Origin: Bacillus sp. Marseille-Q1617 | Lineage (GTDB): Bacteria > Bacillota > Bacilli > Bacillales > Bacillaceae_B | Length of the DNA stretch: 64,000 nucleotides | Direction of reading: 5' to 3' | Assembly: GCF_903645295.1 (NCBI RefSeq) | Contig: NZ_CAHJXM010000003.1 | Span: 1 to 64,000 of the forward strand | Shown: piece by piece, positions 16,510-24,142 of the stretch | How the letters are laid out: the number at the start of each line of letters is the position of its first letter | How positions within the stretch are numbered: the stretch's first letter is position 1 | Translations under genes and position numbers: made by a program | The notes under the pieces: model-generated | Seen by the model: only the letters and a program-made list of their open reading frames with translations | Database searches by the model: none | Told to the model about the DNA's origin: nothing

Positions 16510-16752
16510 TCCAGCTGTTGATTGGATTGGGAGACGAAGACTCCTATCAGAAAATCGAAAGGGCTTTGAAGAGAGGCGTGCTGCATAAGACGGATCGGCC
16601 TGAAAGGCGCTCTTTGCCTTCTTGGTCGGTTTGGCTTATGACATGTGCCTCTAAGCCCTGCAGCTGGACAGTTCCTTTCCTGGGAATAAGGAAAGGAGGC
16701 CCCACGCTCGCCCGCGGAAAGCGAAGTCTTCCACGGAAATCAACAGCGGTAT
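16510..16752 (+). repeat. Family 1 repeat, copy B, with nested module
   Basis: The outer ends CCAGCTGTTGATT and AATCAACAGCGGT match copy A. The centre is replaced by a hairpin module at 16557-16668 that starts with GGGCTTTG and ends CTAAGCCCTGCAGCTGG, with pairing arms CATAAG/CTTATG, AGAGGC/GCCTCT and GGGCTT/AAGCCC. The same module is found in copies D and E. Part of the original top stem is missing, and the left inner arm (GGGAGACGAAGACTCCTATC) has diverged. Confidence 0.82.
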
Positions 16753-16849
16753 TGAAGTGGTATTTATTATCGTAAACGTCATTTTTCAATAGAAAACGGA
16801 ATATATATTTGTCAGAATAATAAAACATTTAAAATCCGCAAATTACTTA

Positions 16850-16910
16850 TTAACTATTTCTCTAAATATGTTATACTATTTTTAGTTAATAAACATATAA
16901 GTATAACATT
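16850..16910 (+). promoter_or_regulatory. gapB promoter with two CcpN-like sites
   Basis: TTAACT (16850-16855), 16 bp, TATACT (16872-16877). TATGTTATACT (16867-16877) covers the -10 and fits the published CcpN consensus TRTGHYATAYW exactly. An inverted copy AGTATAACATT (16900-16910) matches at 10 of 11 positions. The two form a GTTATACT/AGTATAAC dyad around the start point. CcpN repression of gapB under glycolytic conditions is known in B. subtilis. Confidence 0.7.
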
Positions 16911-16932
16911 AATATAGAGGGGAGCCGGATTT

Positions 16933-17961
16933 ATGAAGGCGAAAATTGCGATTAACGGTTTTGGACGTATTGGAAGAATGGTTTTCAGAAAAGCGATTTT
17001 GGAAGAAAACTTAGAGGTTGTAGCGATTAACGCAAGTTACCCGGCTGCAACACTGGCTCATTTGATTAAGTATGACACAAATCATGGCACGTTCGATGCA
17101 GAAGTACTGACAGAAGACGATGCCATCATCGTAAATGGAAAGAAAGTTCAACTATTAAGTAATCGTGATCCAAAGGCATTACCGTGGAATGAACTGGGCA
17201 TCGATATTGTCATCGAAGCAACCGGGAAATTCAATTCCAAGGATAAAGCAAGTCTTCACCTGGAAGCCGGCGCTAAAAAAGTGATCCTTACAGCTCCAGG
17301 AAAAGATGAAGATGTTACGATTGTCATGGGAGTAAATGAAAGCGCATTAAATATTGAAGAGCATTCAATCATTTCCAATGCATCGTGTACCACTAACTGC
17401 CTGGCTCCGGTAGCAAAGGTACTGGATGAGCAATTTGGAATTGAAAATGGATTGATGACAACCGTTCACGCATATACAAATGATCAGAAAAATATCGATA
17501 ATCCACATAAAGATCTGCGTAGAGCAAGAGCTTGCGGACAATCAATCATTCCTACTACCACAGGAGCTGCAAAAGCATTATCGCTCGTGCTTCCTCAATT
17601 ACAAGGAAAGCTGCACGGGATGGCTCTCCGTGTCCCTACTCCGAATGTGTCACTTGTTGACCTTGTAGTGGATGTGAAAAGAGATGTGACAGCAGAAGAA
17701 ATCAACGAAGCATTTATCACAGCATCACTAGGTTCCCTGCAAGGAATCTTGGAATACACGACTGAACCATTAGTATCCATTGACTTCAATACTAACCCGC
17801 ACTCTGCCATCATTGACGGATTATCGACGATGGTGATGGGCGACCGCAAAGTGAAGGTTCTTGCATGGTACGACAACGAGTGGGGCTATTCCTGCCGCGT
17901 CGTAGACCTCGCTAAATATGTGGCATCAAAAATGGATGTCAAAACTGAAGTGAATGTTTGA
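16933..17961 (+). CDS. gapB: NADP-type glyceraldehyde-3-phosphate dehydrogenase GapB
   Basis: A GAPDH of 342 residues. Its place beside speD and polA, and its sequence, identify the gluconeogenic GapB type. The catalytic Cys152 is in SNASCTTNCLAP, with His in TTVHAYTNDQ. The residues after the second beta strand read INASYPAATLAHL instead of the Asp-containing VNDLTD of NAD-specific GapA, consistent with a preference for NADP. Start ATG 16933 follows GAGGGGAGCC. It is monocistronic, with a terminator downstream. Candidate CcpN operators lie at the promoter. Confidence 0.95.
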   Translation: MKAKIAINGFGRIGRMVFRKAILEENLEVVAINASYPAATLAHLIKYDTNHGTFDAEVLTEDDAIIVNGKKVQLLSNRDPKALPWNELGIDIVIEATGKFNSKDKASLHLEAGAKKVILTAPGKDEDVTIVMGVNESALNIEEHSIISNASCTTNCLAPVAKVLDEQFGIENGLMTTVHAYTNDQKNIDNPHKDLRRARACGQSIIPTTTGAAKALSLVLPQLQGKLHGMALRVPTPNVSLVDLVVDVKRDVTAEEINEAFITASLGSLQGILEYTTEPLVSIDFNTNPHSAIIDGLSTMVMGDRKVKVLAWYDNEWGYSCRVVDLAKYVASKMDVKTEVNV

Positions 17962-17994
17962 AAGAACCAAGAAAAACAATAAGTAAAATCACTC

Positions 17995-18025
17995 GAACGT
18001 CCTCCCGGGGGCGTTCTTTTCTTTT
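17995..18025 (+). terminator. gapB terminator
   Basis: GAACG...CGTTC stem with a GC-rich inner part (CCTCCCGGGGG), followed by TTTTCTTTT. Confidence 0.82.
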
Positions 18026-18106
18026 GATTAGCTATTTCCATTTATGTTTTGAAATGACCAAAATATTTAGAGTTAGCATTTATAAAAGGTTAATGGATTT
18101 AGGTGG

Positions 18107-18246
18107 TTCCAGCGGTTGATTGGAGTGCAAGACGAAGACTCCTGCGGGACAAGCGAGACAGGTGAGACCCCGCAGGAGCGCAGCGACGAGGAGGCTCACC
18201 GGCCGCCAGCGGAAAGCGAAGTCTTGCACGGAAATCAAAAGCGGCG
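18107..18246 (+). repeat. Family 1 repeat, copy C
   Basis: Simple form without module, very close to copy A. The ends are CCAGCGGTTGATT and AATCAAAAGCGGC; the core is TGAGACCCCGCAGG and CGAGGAGGCTCACC. It lies between the gapB terminator and the speD promoter. Confidence 0.85.
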
Positions 18247-18278
18247 GAAAAGGTTCCAAAAAAGTTTTAATAAATTTA

Positions 18279-18307
18279 TTGCAAAAGAATATTAAACAAA
18301 GTATACT
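18279..18307 (+). promoter_or_regulatory. speD promoter
   Basis: TTGCAA at 18279-18284, 17 bp, TATACT at 18302-18307. It lies 33 bp after repeat C. Confidence 0.75.
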
Positions 18308-18313
18308 ATTTTT

Positions 18314-18457
18314 CGTGAACTTCTTAATGGCAGATGAATACTGATTTAGCTACTTAAAGGGTTAGGACCTCTTCGGACTAACTTTCCCCCGTGGTAGTTA
18401 AGATTTTGCTGAGGGATTCGTTCATTTTGACGAAAAAAACTATGTCAAAGGGGGAAA
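18314..18457 (+). promoter_or_regulatory. Structured 5' leader of speD
   Basis: A leader of about 150 nt. One clear hairpin is GTTAG-GA-CC-TCTTC-GG-A-CTAAC (18361-18382). A second possible pairing, TTTGAC/GTCAAA, lies around 18426-18450 just before GGGGGAAACG, the ribosome binding region. I do not recognise a named riboswitch class. Confidence 0.4.
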
Positions 18458-18463
18458 CGATCA

Positions 18464-18844
18464 ATGGAAACAATGGGTCGTCATGTAATCGCAGAACTAT
18501 GGGGCTGTGATTTCGAAAAGCTAAACGATGTTGTAGGAATCGAAAAAACGTTTGTAGATGCTGCACTTAAATCAGGTGCTGAAATCCGTGAGGTAGCCTT
18601 TCATAAATTTGCTCCTCAAGGTGTGAGCGGTGTTGTGATCATTTCTGAATCACACTTAACCATCCACAGCTTTCCTGAACATGGTTATGCAAGTATTGAT
18701 GTTTATACGTGCGGTGATTTAGACCCTAATATTGCTGCTGAATATATTGCAGAAGCTCTTGGCGCAGATACTCGTGAAACAATCGAGCTGCCTCGGGGAA
18801 TGGGTCCTGTTCAAGTGAAAAAATCACAGGCTCAAGCACTTTAA
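18464..18844 (+). CDS. speD: S-adenosylmethionine decarboxylase proenzyme
   Basis: SpeD (126 residues) decarboxylates S-adenosylmethionine to supply aminopropyl groups for spermidine. It is a pyruvoyl enzyme that cleaves itself between Glu62 and Ser63 in [11 protein letters not shown]; the processing and catalytic residues Ser63, His68 and Cys83 are all present. The protein is nearly identical in layout to B. subtilis SpeD ([17 protein letters not shown] start). ATG 18464 is preceded by AAGGGGGAAAC. Confidence 0.97.
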   Translation: METMGRHVIAELWGCDFEKLNDVVGIEKTFVDAALKSGAEIREVAFHKFAPQGVSGVVIISESHLTIHSFPEHGYASIDVYTCGDLDPNIAAEYIAEALGADTRETIELPRGMGPVQVKKSQAQAL

Positions 18845-18856
18845 TAGCGATAACGT

Positions 18857-18887
18857 AAAGAGATGCATGATGGTGCATCTCTTTTTT
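18857..18887 (+). terminator. speD terminator
   Basis: AAAGAGATGCA-TGATGG-TGCATCTCTTTTTT. Confidence 0.93.
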
Positions 18888-19000
18888 GATGTATTCACAC
18901 ACATCCTTCAAAACCCTCAAAGCACCCCGCCTTTCACATCACCAATTTCCATCTCACCATTTTTCGTGTAAAATAAGGATAAATAAAGGGAGGCAGTTAA

Positions 19001-19381
19001 ATGAGTGGATTGAAAACCCTGTTAAAAAGATTCCAATCAGAATGTGAAACATCCGATCAGCATGAAGATCCGGAATTACGTTCACACTATTATAAATCAA
19101 TGCATGGCGCTGCATATAATGCTGTTCTTGACTTATTTTCTTCTTCAGAGTACGAGGTCATTTCAGAATCAAAAGAACGAGGAGAAATCACGGTCCGTAA
19201 AAACGGGACTCCGCGTCTTTTTATCGTCGCAACCGTCATCACTGTCCGGCCCCTTGAAACAGCAGTCGACTTCAAGGTGAGTGCGGATAAGGGAAAGATT
19301 TTTGGTACATATACGGTATTGAAAGCCCAAATCAGACATTATTACGGAAGACTGAACAGTCATTTGACAAAGGTAAAATAA
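19001..19381 (+). CDS. Conserved Bacillus cytosolic protein at the ytcF position
   Basis: A 126-residue soluble protein with no recognised catalytic motif or membrane segment. It is mixed alpha/beta by appearance, with a central segment GEITVRKNGTPRLFIVATVITVRPLETAVDF and a basic C-terminus. GGGAGG lies 8 bases upstream of ATG 19001. It sits between speD and nrdR, where B. subtilis has ytcF; I infer it is that family but cannot confirm homology. Function unknown. Confidence 0.7.
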   Translation: MSGLKTLLKRFQSECETSDQHEDPELRSHYYKSMHGAAYNAVLDLFSSSEYEVISESKERGEITVRKNGTPRLFIVATVITVRPLETAVDFKVSADKGKIFGTYTVLKAQIRHYYGRLNSHLTKVK

Positions 19382-19463
19382 CGGTAATACCGTCATTTGC
19401 TTGTTTAAATGGCAGCTTTTTAATAAGATAAAAGTAATAGTTTGTTAAAACGGAGCTGATATT

Positions 19464-19919
19464 ATGAAATGCCCGTCATGCCAGCATAATGGGACCCGTG
19501 TTGTCGATTCCCGTCCCGCTGACGAAGGACGCTCGATCAGAAGACGAAGAGAATGCGAAGACTGTAATTTCCGGTTTACGACATTTGAAAAAGTGGAAGA
19601 GCTTCCGTTGATTGTCGTAAAAAAAGAAGGCGTTCGCGAGGAGTTCAGCCGCGAAAAGATTCTCAGGGGATTAATCAAGGCTTGTGAAAAGAGGCCTGTA
19701 CCTCTGGAGAGCTTGGAGAAAATCTCGATGAATATTGAGAAGGAGCTCAGAAACCAGGGAACGTCCGAAGTGGAATCTGTCAAAATCGGCGAAATGGTGA
19801 TGGATGAGCTTGCAAAAGTCGATGAAGTGGCGTATGTGCGTTTTGCATCTGTTTATCGACAATTCAAGGACATCAACGTATTTATAGATGAATTAAAAGA
19901 GTTAATAAAAAAAGAGTAA
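19464..19919 (+). CDS. nrdR: NrdR transcriptional repressor of ribonucleotide reductase genes
   Basis: NrdR (151 residues; ytcG in B. subtilis) senses ATP/dATP and represses nrd operons. The N-terminal zinc ribbon has Cys3-x2-Cys6 and Cys31-x2-Cys34 (MKCPSC ... CEDC) with the conserved [17 protein letters not shown]. An ATP-cone domain covers about residues 48-138 ([20 protein letters not shown]). ATG 19464 has GGAGCTGAT upstream. It precedes dnaB by 90 bases, the conserved Bacillus order nrdR-dnaB-dnaI. Confidence 0.96.
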   Translation: MKCPSCQHNGTRVVDSRPADEGRSIRRRRECEDCNFRFTTFEKVEELPLIVVKKEGVREEFSREKILRGLIKACEKRPVPLESLEKISMNIEKELRNQGTSEVESVKIGEMVMDELAKVDEVAYVRFASVYRQFKDINVFIDELKELIKKE

Positions 19920-20009
19920 AGTGGTGAGCTGAAGAGTCGTTCTTTAGCTCTTTTTCTCTTATTCTTTGGCTCTTTTACATACACTTATTATTTTGAAAGG
20001 TAGAATCAG

Positions 20010-21407
20010 ATGATGAAGAAGCATTGGAATGAAATACAGCCGATCGATCACTACACCGTAGCGACAAATGGAATGCTTCAGGACTATGACCGGAAGATTG
20101 TCACGTTTCTTTATCAGCCGTTAATCGGTGCAGCCCCCTACAGCCTGTTCATGAGTCTGTGGGGTGAGGTAGAGGAAAATAGGCTGTGGTCCATGGAATC
20201 TGCTCATTATCATTTAATGAACGTTCTATCCGTGAATCTCCAGGAAGTATATGAGGCAAGGCTGAAGCTGGAGGGTATCGGTCTTTTAAAGGTATATGAG
20301 AAAAAAAGCGGCGGGGAGCGCAGATTTGTGTATGAATTGCAGAGACCGCTATCACCCCAGGAGTTCTTTCATGATGGAATGCTGAATGTGTATCTTTATC
20401 AAAAAATCGGCAGAACCCATTATATGCGTTTAAAGAACTTCTTTACCGATCAGACTGTCGAAAAGGATCAATACAGTGAGATCACCCGTTCATTTCAGGA
20501 TGTTTTCACTTCAGAACAAAATATAAATTTCCTTCAGCATGATGCAAATGCGGATGCTGAAACTGACTCAAGCAGGCAGTTCATACAATATCAGGAAGGA
20601 TCCGGGCTGCCGCTGGATGAGGTGGATTTTGATTTTCAATTACTGCTCTCGGGCCTTTCAGAAGCAATGGTACCGAGAAAGGCTTTTACTGTGAAGGTTA
20701 AAGAAACGGTCATTAAGCTAAGTTATTTATACGGGATCGATCCAATTCAAATGAAGAACCTTGTATTAAGCTCCATGGATTCGGAAGATGAAATTGACCT
20801 CGAAATGTTAAGAAAAGCAGCGAGGGACTGGTATCAGCTTCAAACAGGGGATCAGCTTCCAGATTTGGCTGCACGCGTTTCGTCTGCAAGAGAGGTTAAA
20901 AAAACGGACAAGCCGCTTTCTAAGGAAGATGAGCTTCTCGAATATCTTGAAACGACTTCACCCAAGGATGTATTGGCCGATATTTCAAACGGAAGCAATC
21001 CTTCCAAGTCCGATCTTCAAGCAGTGGAAGAAGTATTGATGTCACAGAAACTACCGATCGGGGTCATGAATGTACTCATCCAGTATGTGTTGTTGAAAAC
21101 TGATATGAAGCTCACCAAAGGGTATATGGAGAAAATTGCTTCACACTGGGCGCGCAAGAAAGTGACGACAGCCGGACAAGCAATGGAGCTCGCGAAAAGA
21201 GAGCATCAGCAATACCTTGAATGGGCACAGGGGAAAAAAGAAAACAAAACGAAGAGAAGAAAACCGATTCGTACAGAGAAGCTTCCTGAGTGGTTCCAGG
21301 AAGGGGGAAGCACGGGTGAAAAAACTGCTTCTTCGGACAATGATGATTACGATTTTGAAGCCGAAAAGAAAAAGCTTGAAGAAGAATTGAAAAAATTCAG
21401 GAAGTAG
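20010..21407 (+). CDS. dnaB: Replication initiation and membrane attachment protein DnaB
   Basis: Bacillus-type DnaB (465 residues) is not the helicase. It acts with DnaD and DnaI to load the replicative helicase at oriC and at restart sites. The N-terminal winged-helix DDBH1 region covers about 1-110, and DnaD-like DDBH2 domains cover about 200-300 and 320-400. The C-terminus is highly charged (KKENKTKRRKPIR ... KKLEEELKKFRK). Tandem ATGs at 20010 and 20013 are both possible; AAAGG ends 9 bases before the first. dnaI starts 12 bases after the stop. Confidence 0.95.
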   Translation: MMKKHWNEIQPIDHYTVATNGMLQDYDRKIVTFLYQPLIGAAPYSLFMSLWGEVEENRLWSMESAHYHLMNVLSVNLQEVYEARLKLEGIGLLKVYEKKSGGERRFVYELQRPLSPQEFFHDGMLNVYLYQKIGRTHYMRLKNFFTDQTVEKDQYSEITRSFQDVFTSEQNINFLQHDANADAETDSSRQFIQYQEGSGLPLDEVDFDFQLLLSGLSEAMVPRKAFTVKVKETVIKLSYLYGIDPIQMKNLVLSSMDSEDEIDLEMLRKAARDWYQLQTGDQLPDLAARVSSAREVKKTDKPLSKEDELLEYLETTSPKDVLADISNGSNPSKSDLQAVEEVLMSQKLPIGVMNVLIQYVLLKTDMKLTKGYMEKIASHWARKKVTTAGQAMELAKREHQQYLEWAQGKKENKTKRRKPIRTEKLPEWFQEGGSTGEKTASSDNDDYDFEAEKKKLEEELKKFRK

Positions 21408-21419
21408 GTGAATGACAAG

Positions 21420-22352
21420 ATGGAAAAAATCAATAATACGCTTAAAAAACTGGCGGCTTCGAGTTCATTTCAGCAGCGCTATGAAAAAATGAAAAAAGAA
21501 ATCCTTGAAAATCAGGATGTGAGAGATTTCATCAGCAAGCATCGAGATCAAGTCACATCCGACATGGTGAATGAAAGTCTGATGAAACTGTATGAATACA
21601 TTTCCCAAAGTAAGGAGTGCAGGGATTGTCCCTCTCTTCAGGAATGTAAAAATATGATGCAGGGCTATGATCCTCATCTCGTCATTCGTGGAAACACGAT
21701 TGATATCGAATACCACCGGTGCCCGCGAAAAGTTGTGCACGATGAAAGAACAAGTTCTCAAAAACTGATAAAGAGTCTATATGTACCGAAAGATATTCTG
21801 CAAGCTTCATTTTCCACTCTCGATCTTGATTCGAAGAGCCGGCTGGAAGCCGTGCGGCTGGCGAAGAATTTCGTGGAAAATTATTCACCTGATGTGCGGT
21901 TGAAAGGGTATTATTTTTATGGAAAGTTCGGTGTAGGGAAATCCTATATCCTGGGTGCGATCGCAAATGAGCTCGCTCAGAATAAAGTGGCTTCCATGAT
22001 TGTATATGTTCCCGAGTTCTTCCGTGAAATCAAGCAATCACTTGGAGATAACTCGCTTAACGAAAAACTTGAGGCAGTCAAAGCGGCACCTGTGTTGATG
22101 CTGGATGACATCGGAGCGGAAACCATGTCCAGCTGGGGCAGGGACGAAATCCTCGGGACCATCCTGCAGTACAGAATGCTTGAAAACTTGCCTACCTTCT
22201 TCACATCAAACTTCAACTTCGACGAGCTCACTCACCACTTGACCTACACACAACGTGGCGAAGAAGAGAAACTGAAAGCTGCTAGAATCATGGAAAGAAT
22301 AAAATACCTCGCCAAACCCGTCCACATCGACGGCCGGAATAGAAGAGAATAG
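21420..22352 (+). CDS. dnaI: Helicase loader DnaI
   Basis: DnaI (310 residues) is an AAA+ ATPase that loads the DnaC-type replicative helicase. The N-terminal helicase-binding domain contains a Cys/His zinc site (CRDCPSLQEC ... EYHRCPRKV, about residues 63-101). Walker A is GKFGVGKSYI, Walker B is VLMLDDIGAE, and a sensor-like segment is TFFTSNFNFDEL. ATG 21420 is preferred over GTG 21408: AGGTG is spaced correctly and the N-terminus then aligns with the family (MEKINNTLKKL). Confidence 0.95.
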   Translation: MEKINNTLKKLAASSSFQQRYEKMKKEILENQDVRDFISKHRDQVTSDMVNESLMKLYEYISQSKECRDCPSLQECKNMMQGYDPHLVIRGNTIDIEYHRCPRKVVHDERTSSQKLIKSLYVPKDILQASFSTLDLDSKSRLEAVRLAKNFVENYSPDVRLKGYYFYGKFGVGKSYILGAIANELAQNKVASMIVYVPEFFREIKQSLGDNSLNEKLEAVKAAPVLMLDDIGAETMSSWGRDEILGTILQYRMLENLPTFFTSNFNFDELTHHLTYTQRGEEEKLKAARIMERIKYLAKPVHIDGRNRRE

Positions 22353-22422
22353 AATGGTTTAATAAAAGAAAAGGCGCGAGTAACGGGTTCTGTTTTAAGG
22401 TGAAAACTATAAAAAACAATGG

Positions 22423-22467
22423 AAAAAGGGTAGCAAATCGTCATGATTTTGCAGCCCTTTTTTTATT
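22423..22467 (+). terminator. dnaI terminator
   Basis: AAAAAGGG-TA-GCAAA ... TTTGC-A-GCCCTTTTTTT. Confidence 0.88.
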
Positions 22468-22530
22468 GGATATAACAAGATTTTGGATGCATAGGATACC
22501 TTAGCCTCTATAGAGTAACTAAATATATAA

Positions 22531-22725
22531 ATAAGGGGAAATTTTCCCGTTAATCTGCTGAAACTCGCTTGGATAGGGGTAAATAAGGGGAAAATTTTCT
22601 TTTAATCTTGCACAGATCCCCAATTTTAATGTTTTTCAAGTAAATAGAAGTAAAACTTCCCTTTATTTTAACGGTTTTCAGTTCCATTTCTTCATTAAGG
22701 GAAATTTCTCCCCTTATTTAAACAT
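22531..22725. repeat. Inverted cluster of four AT-rich palindromes
   Basis: Four units resembling AATAAGGGGAAATTTTCCCTTAAT lie at about 22531-22553, 22583-22606, 22648-22673 and 22692-22724. The first two read rightward and the last two leftward, so the block is an imperfect inverted duplication with each unit itself palindromic. Spacing is about 46-62 bp. No T-run follows any stem, so these are not simple terminators. The rest of the 540-bp dnaI-ytxC gap holds the dnaI terminator and a repeat remnant. Confidence 0.7.
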
Positions 22726-22731
22726 CCAATG

Positions 22732-22783
22732 TCTCACGGGCTACCCGCGGAAAGCGAAGTCCTGCACGGAAATCAATAGCGGT
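22732..22783 (+). repeat. Family 1 repeat remnant
   Basis: Only the right third remains: CTACCCGCGGAAAGCGAAG, then CTGCACGGAAATCAATAGCGG. The left arm is gone; the remnant abuts the palindrome cluster. Confidence 0.8.
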
Positions 22784-22890
22784 GATAAAGAACAAAACTA
22801 ATGCAATTAATTTCACAAACAAACTTCTAATTCATACAAGCCCCCCATATATATAAAGCAGGGATTCCGGCTTTAAGGAGGGGAGCAAGT

Positions 22891-23757
22891 TTGATTGAAT
22901 TCATTTTCAGACAGAAAAATGATGCATTAAAGCTTCAACAATGCCTGACCAAGTATGATCTGCAATCATGGTTTCATGAAACGCTATTTCAACATAAAAC
23001 CCATTATAACCTTACTATAGATATTTCAACTCCGTATAACGGAAAAGAACGGCTGACGAAAGGAACAACAGATTTCATTCTTTTTGATAAGTGCATCGAC
23101 TGGGCAGAAGATATTCTGCGGAACCAATTCTATTACGAAGATGTCCATGAGATTGAACAGATACTCGAAATCGTTTCCGACATGAGAATGGGGGAACGGC
23201 CCGAACTGGATCAGCTCCTGGAAGAATGGGACGAACCGTCCTTTGTCTTTGAGAGTCTTGATCTGTTAATTGATGGGAATACACCTGTGTCATTTGATTC
23301 CTTCAGTACATTCAGACTGAAAAAGCTGCACTTCCGGATAACGGAAATGGTGGAACTTGCGATTGATGAATATAAAATGGAACAAGAATATCAGATGTTC
23401 ATTCATATGCTCAGGGAATATTTAGCATCAAGAGAGAAGAAGCTGGATACGATTCATCTTTACTCCACAGGTTTCGGATTTCGATTTTTTGATGAAAATA
23501 TGAAGGAAGTCTCAAGAAAAGAACTCACACAGTTCATTGATAAGCGGCTTTTGTCCAATCATCCGCTGTATGTGGATTCCTATACGATTGCGCCGCTCTT
23601 GTCCATTGCGCCTGAAAAAATATATGTCTATGGGAGCGGGGAGCATAATCTGGTAAGAACACTTCAAAATATTTTTGAGGAGCGGATCGACCTTCTTCCT
23701 CTCCACTATTTTCCTGAAACAATCCTGTATCCTTCTATTGATATCGCAAATGAATAG
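22891..23757 (+). CDS. ytxC: Sporulation protein YtxC family
   Basis: A 288-residue protein of the YtxC family (annotated in Bacillus as a putative sporulation protein; biochemical role unknown). It is soluble, rich in acidic and aromatic residues, with no recognised active-site motif. The start is TTG at 22891, supported by AAGGAGGGG 8 bases upstream and by the protein beginning MIEFIFRQ. It lies directly upstream of the thrS T-box, as in B. subtilis. Confidence 0.85.
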   Translation: MIEFIFRQKNDALKLQQCLTKYDLQSWFHETLFQHKTHYNLTIDISTPYNGKERLTKGTTDFILFDKCIDWAEDILRNQFYYEDVHEIEQILEIVSDMRMGERPELDQLLEEWDEPSFVFESLDLLIDGNTPVSFDSFSTFRLKKLHFRITEMVELAIDEYKMEQEYQMFIHMLREYLASREKKLDTIHLYSTGFGFRFFDENMKEVSRKELTQFIDKRLLSNHPLYVDSYTIAPLLSIAPEKIYVYGSGEHNLVRTLQNIFEERIDLLPLHYFPETILYPSIDIANE

Positions 23758-23782
23758 GAAGTCTAATTTTGCCTTTTAGCCC

Positions 23783-23811
23783 TTGCTTTTGCCAGCATAA
23801 CCGATTATAAT
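23783..23811 (+). promoter_or_regulatory. thrS promoter
   Basis: TTGCTT at 23783-23788, 17 bp, TATAAT at 23806-23811. Confidence 0.82.
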
Positions 23812-23839
23812 ACCTACATAATAAGTCTATAAGGTAAAG

Positions 23840-24110
23840 GTTATGAAGAGGACAACAATATTCCTATTCGATTCACAGAGAGGGAAGTCACGGCTGCAAG
23901 CTTCCTAATTCGACAGTAATATTTACCGCCTCGGAACTTCAATCCTGAAAAGGCAGCAGTGCCTCGTTAAGGGTTGACGGCTAAATGTCGTTATTCTTTT
24001 TCAATGAAGTCATCCTCCTGCATTTTTTGCAGCGGATGAGAAGTTGGGTGGAACCACGAGTGTATCTATTAACCTCGTCCCTTCAATTATGAAGGGGCGG
24101 GGTTTTTTAT
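23840..24110 (+). promoter_or_regulatory. T-box riboswitch, threonine specificity
   Basis: T-box leader controlling thrS by uncharged tRNA-Thr. AGAGAG (23877) opens Stem I. The proposed specifier codon ACC (23925-23927) is followed by a purine and CCTC, the same arrangement as TTC in the pheS leader of this window. The T-box sequence GGGTGGAACCACG lies at 24046-24058. The terminator AACCTCGTCCCTTC / GAAGGGGCGGGGTTTTTT lies at 24071-24108. Confidence 0.92.
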
Positions 24111-24142
24111 CTTTCCCGAAAAATTCAAAGGAGTGAACACAA

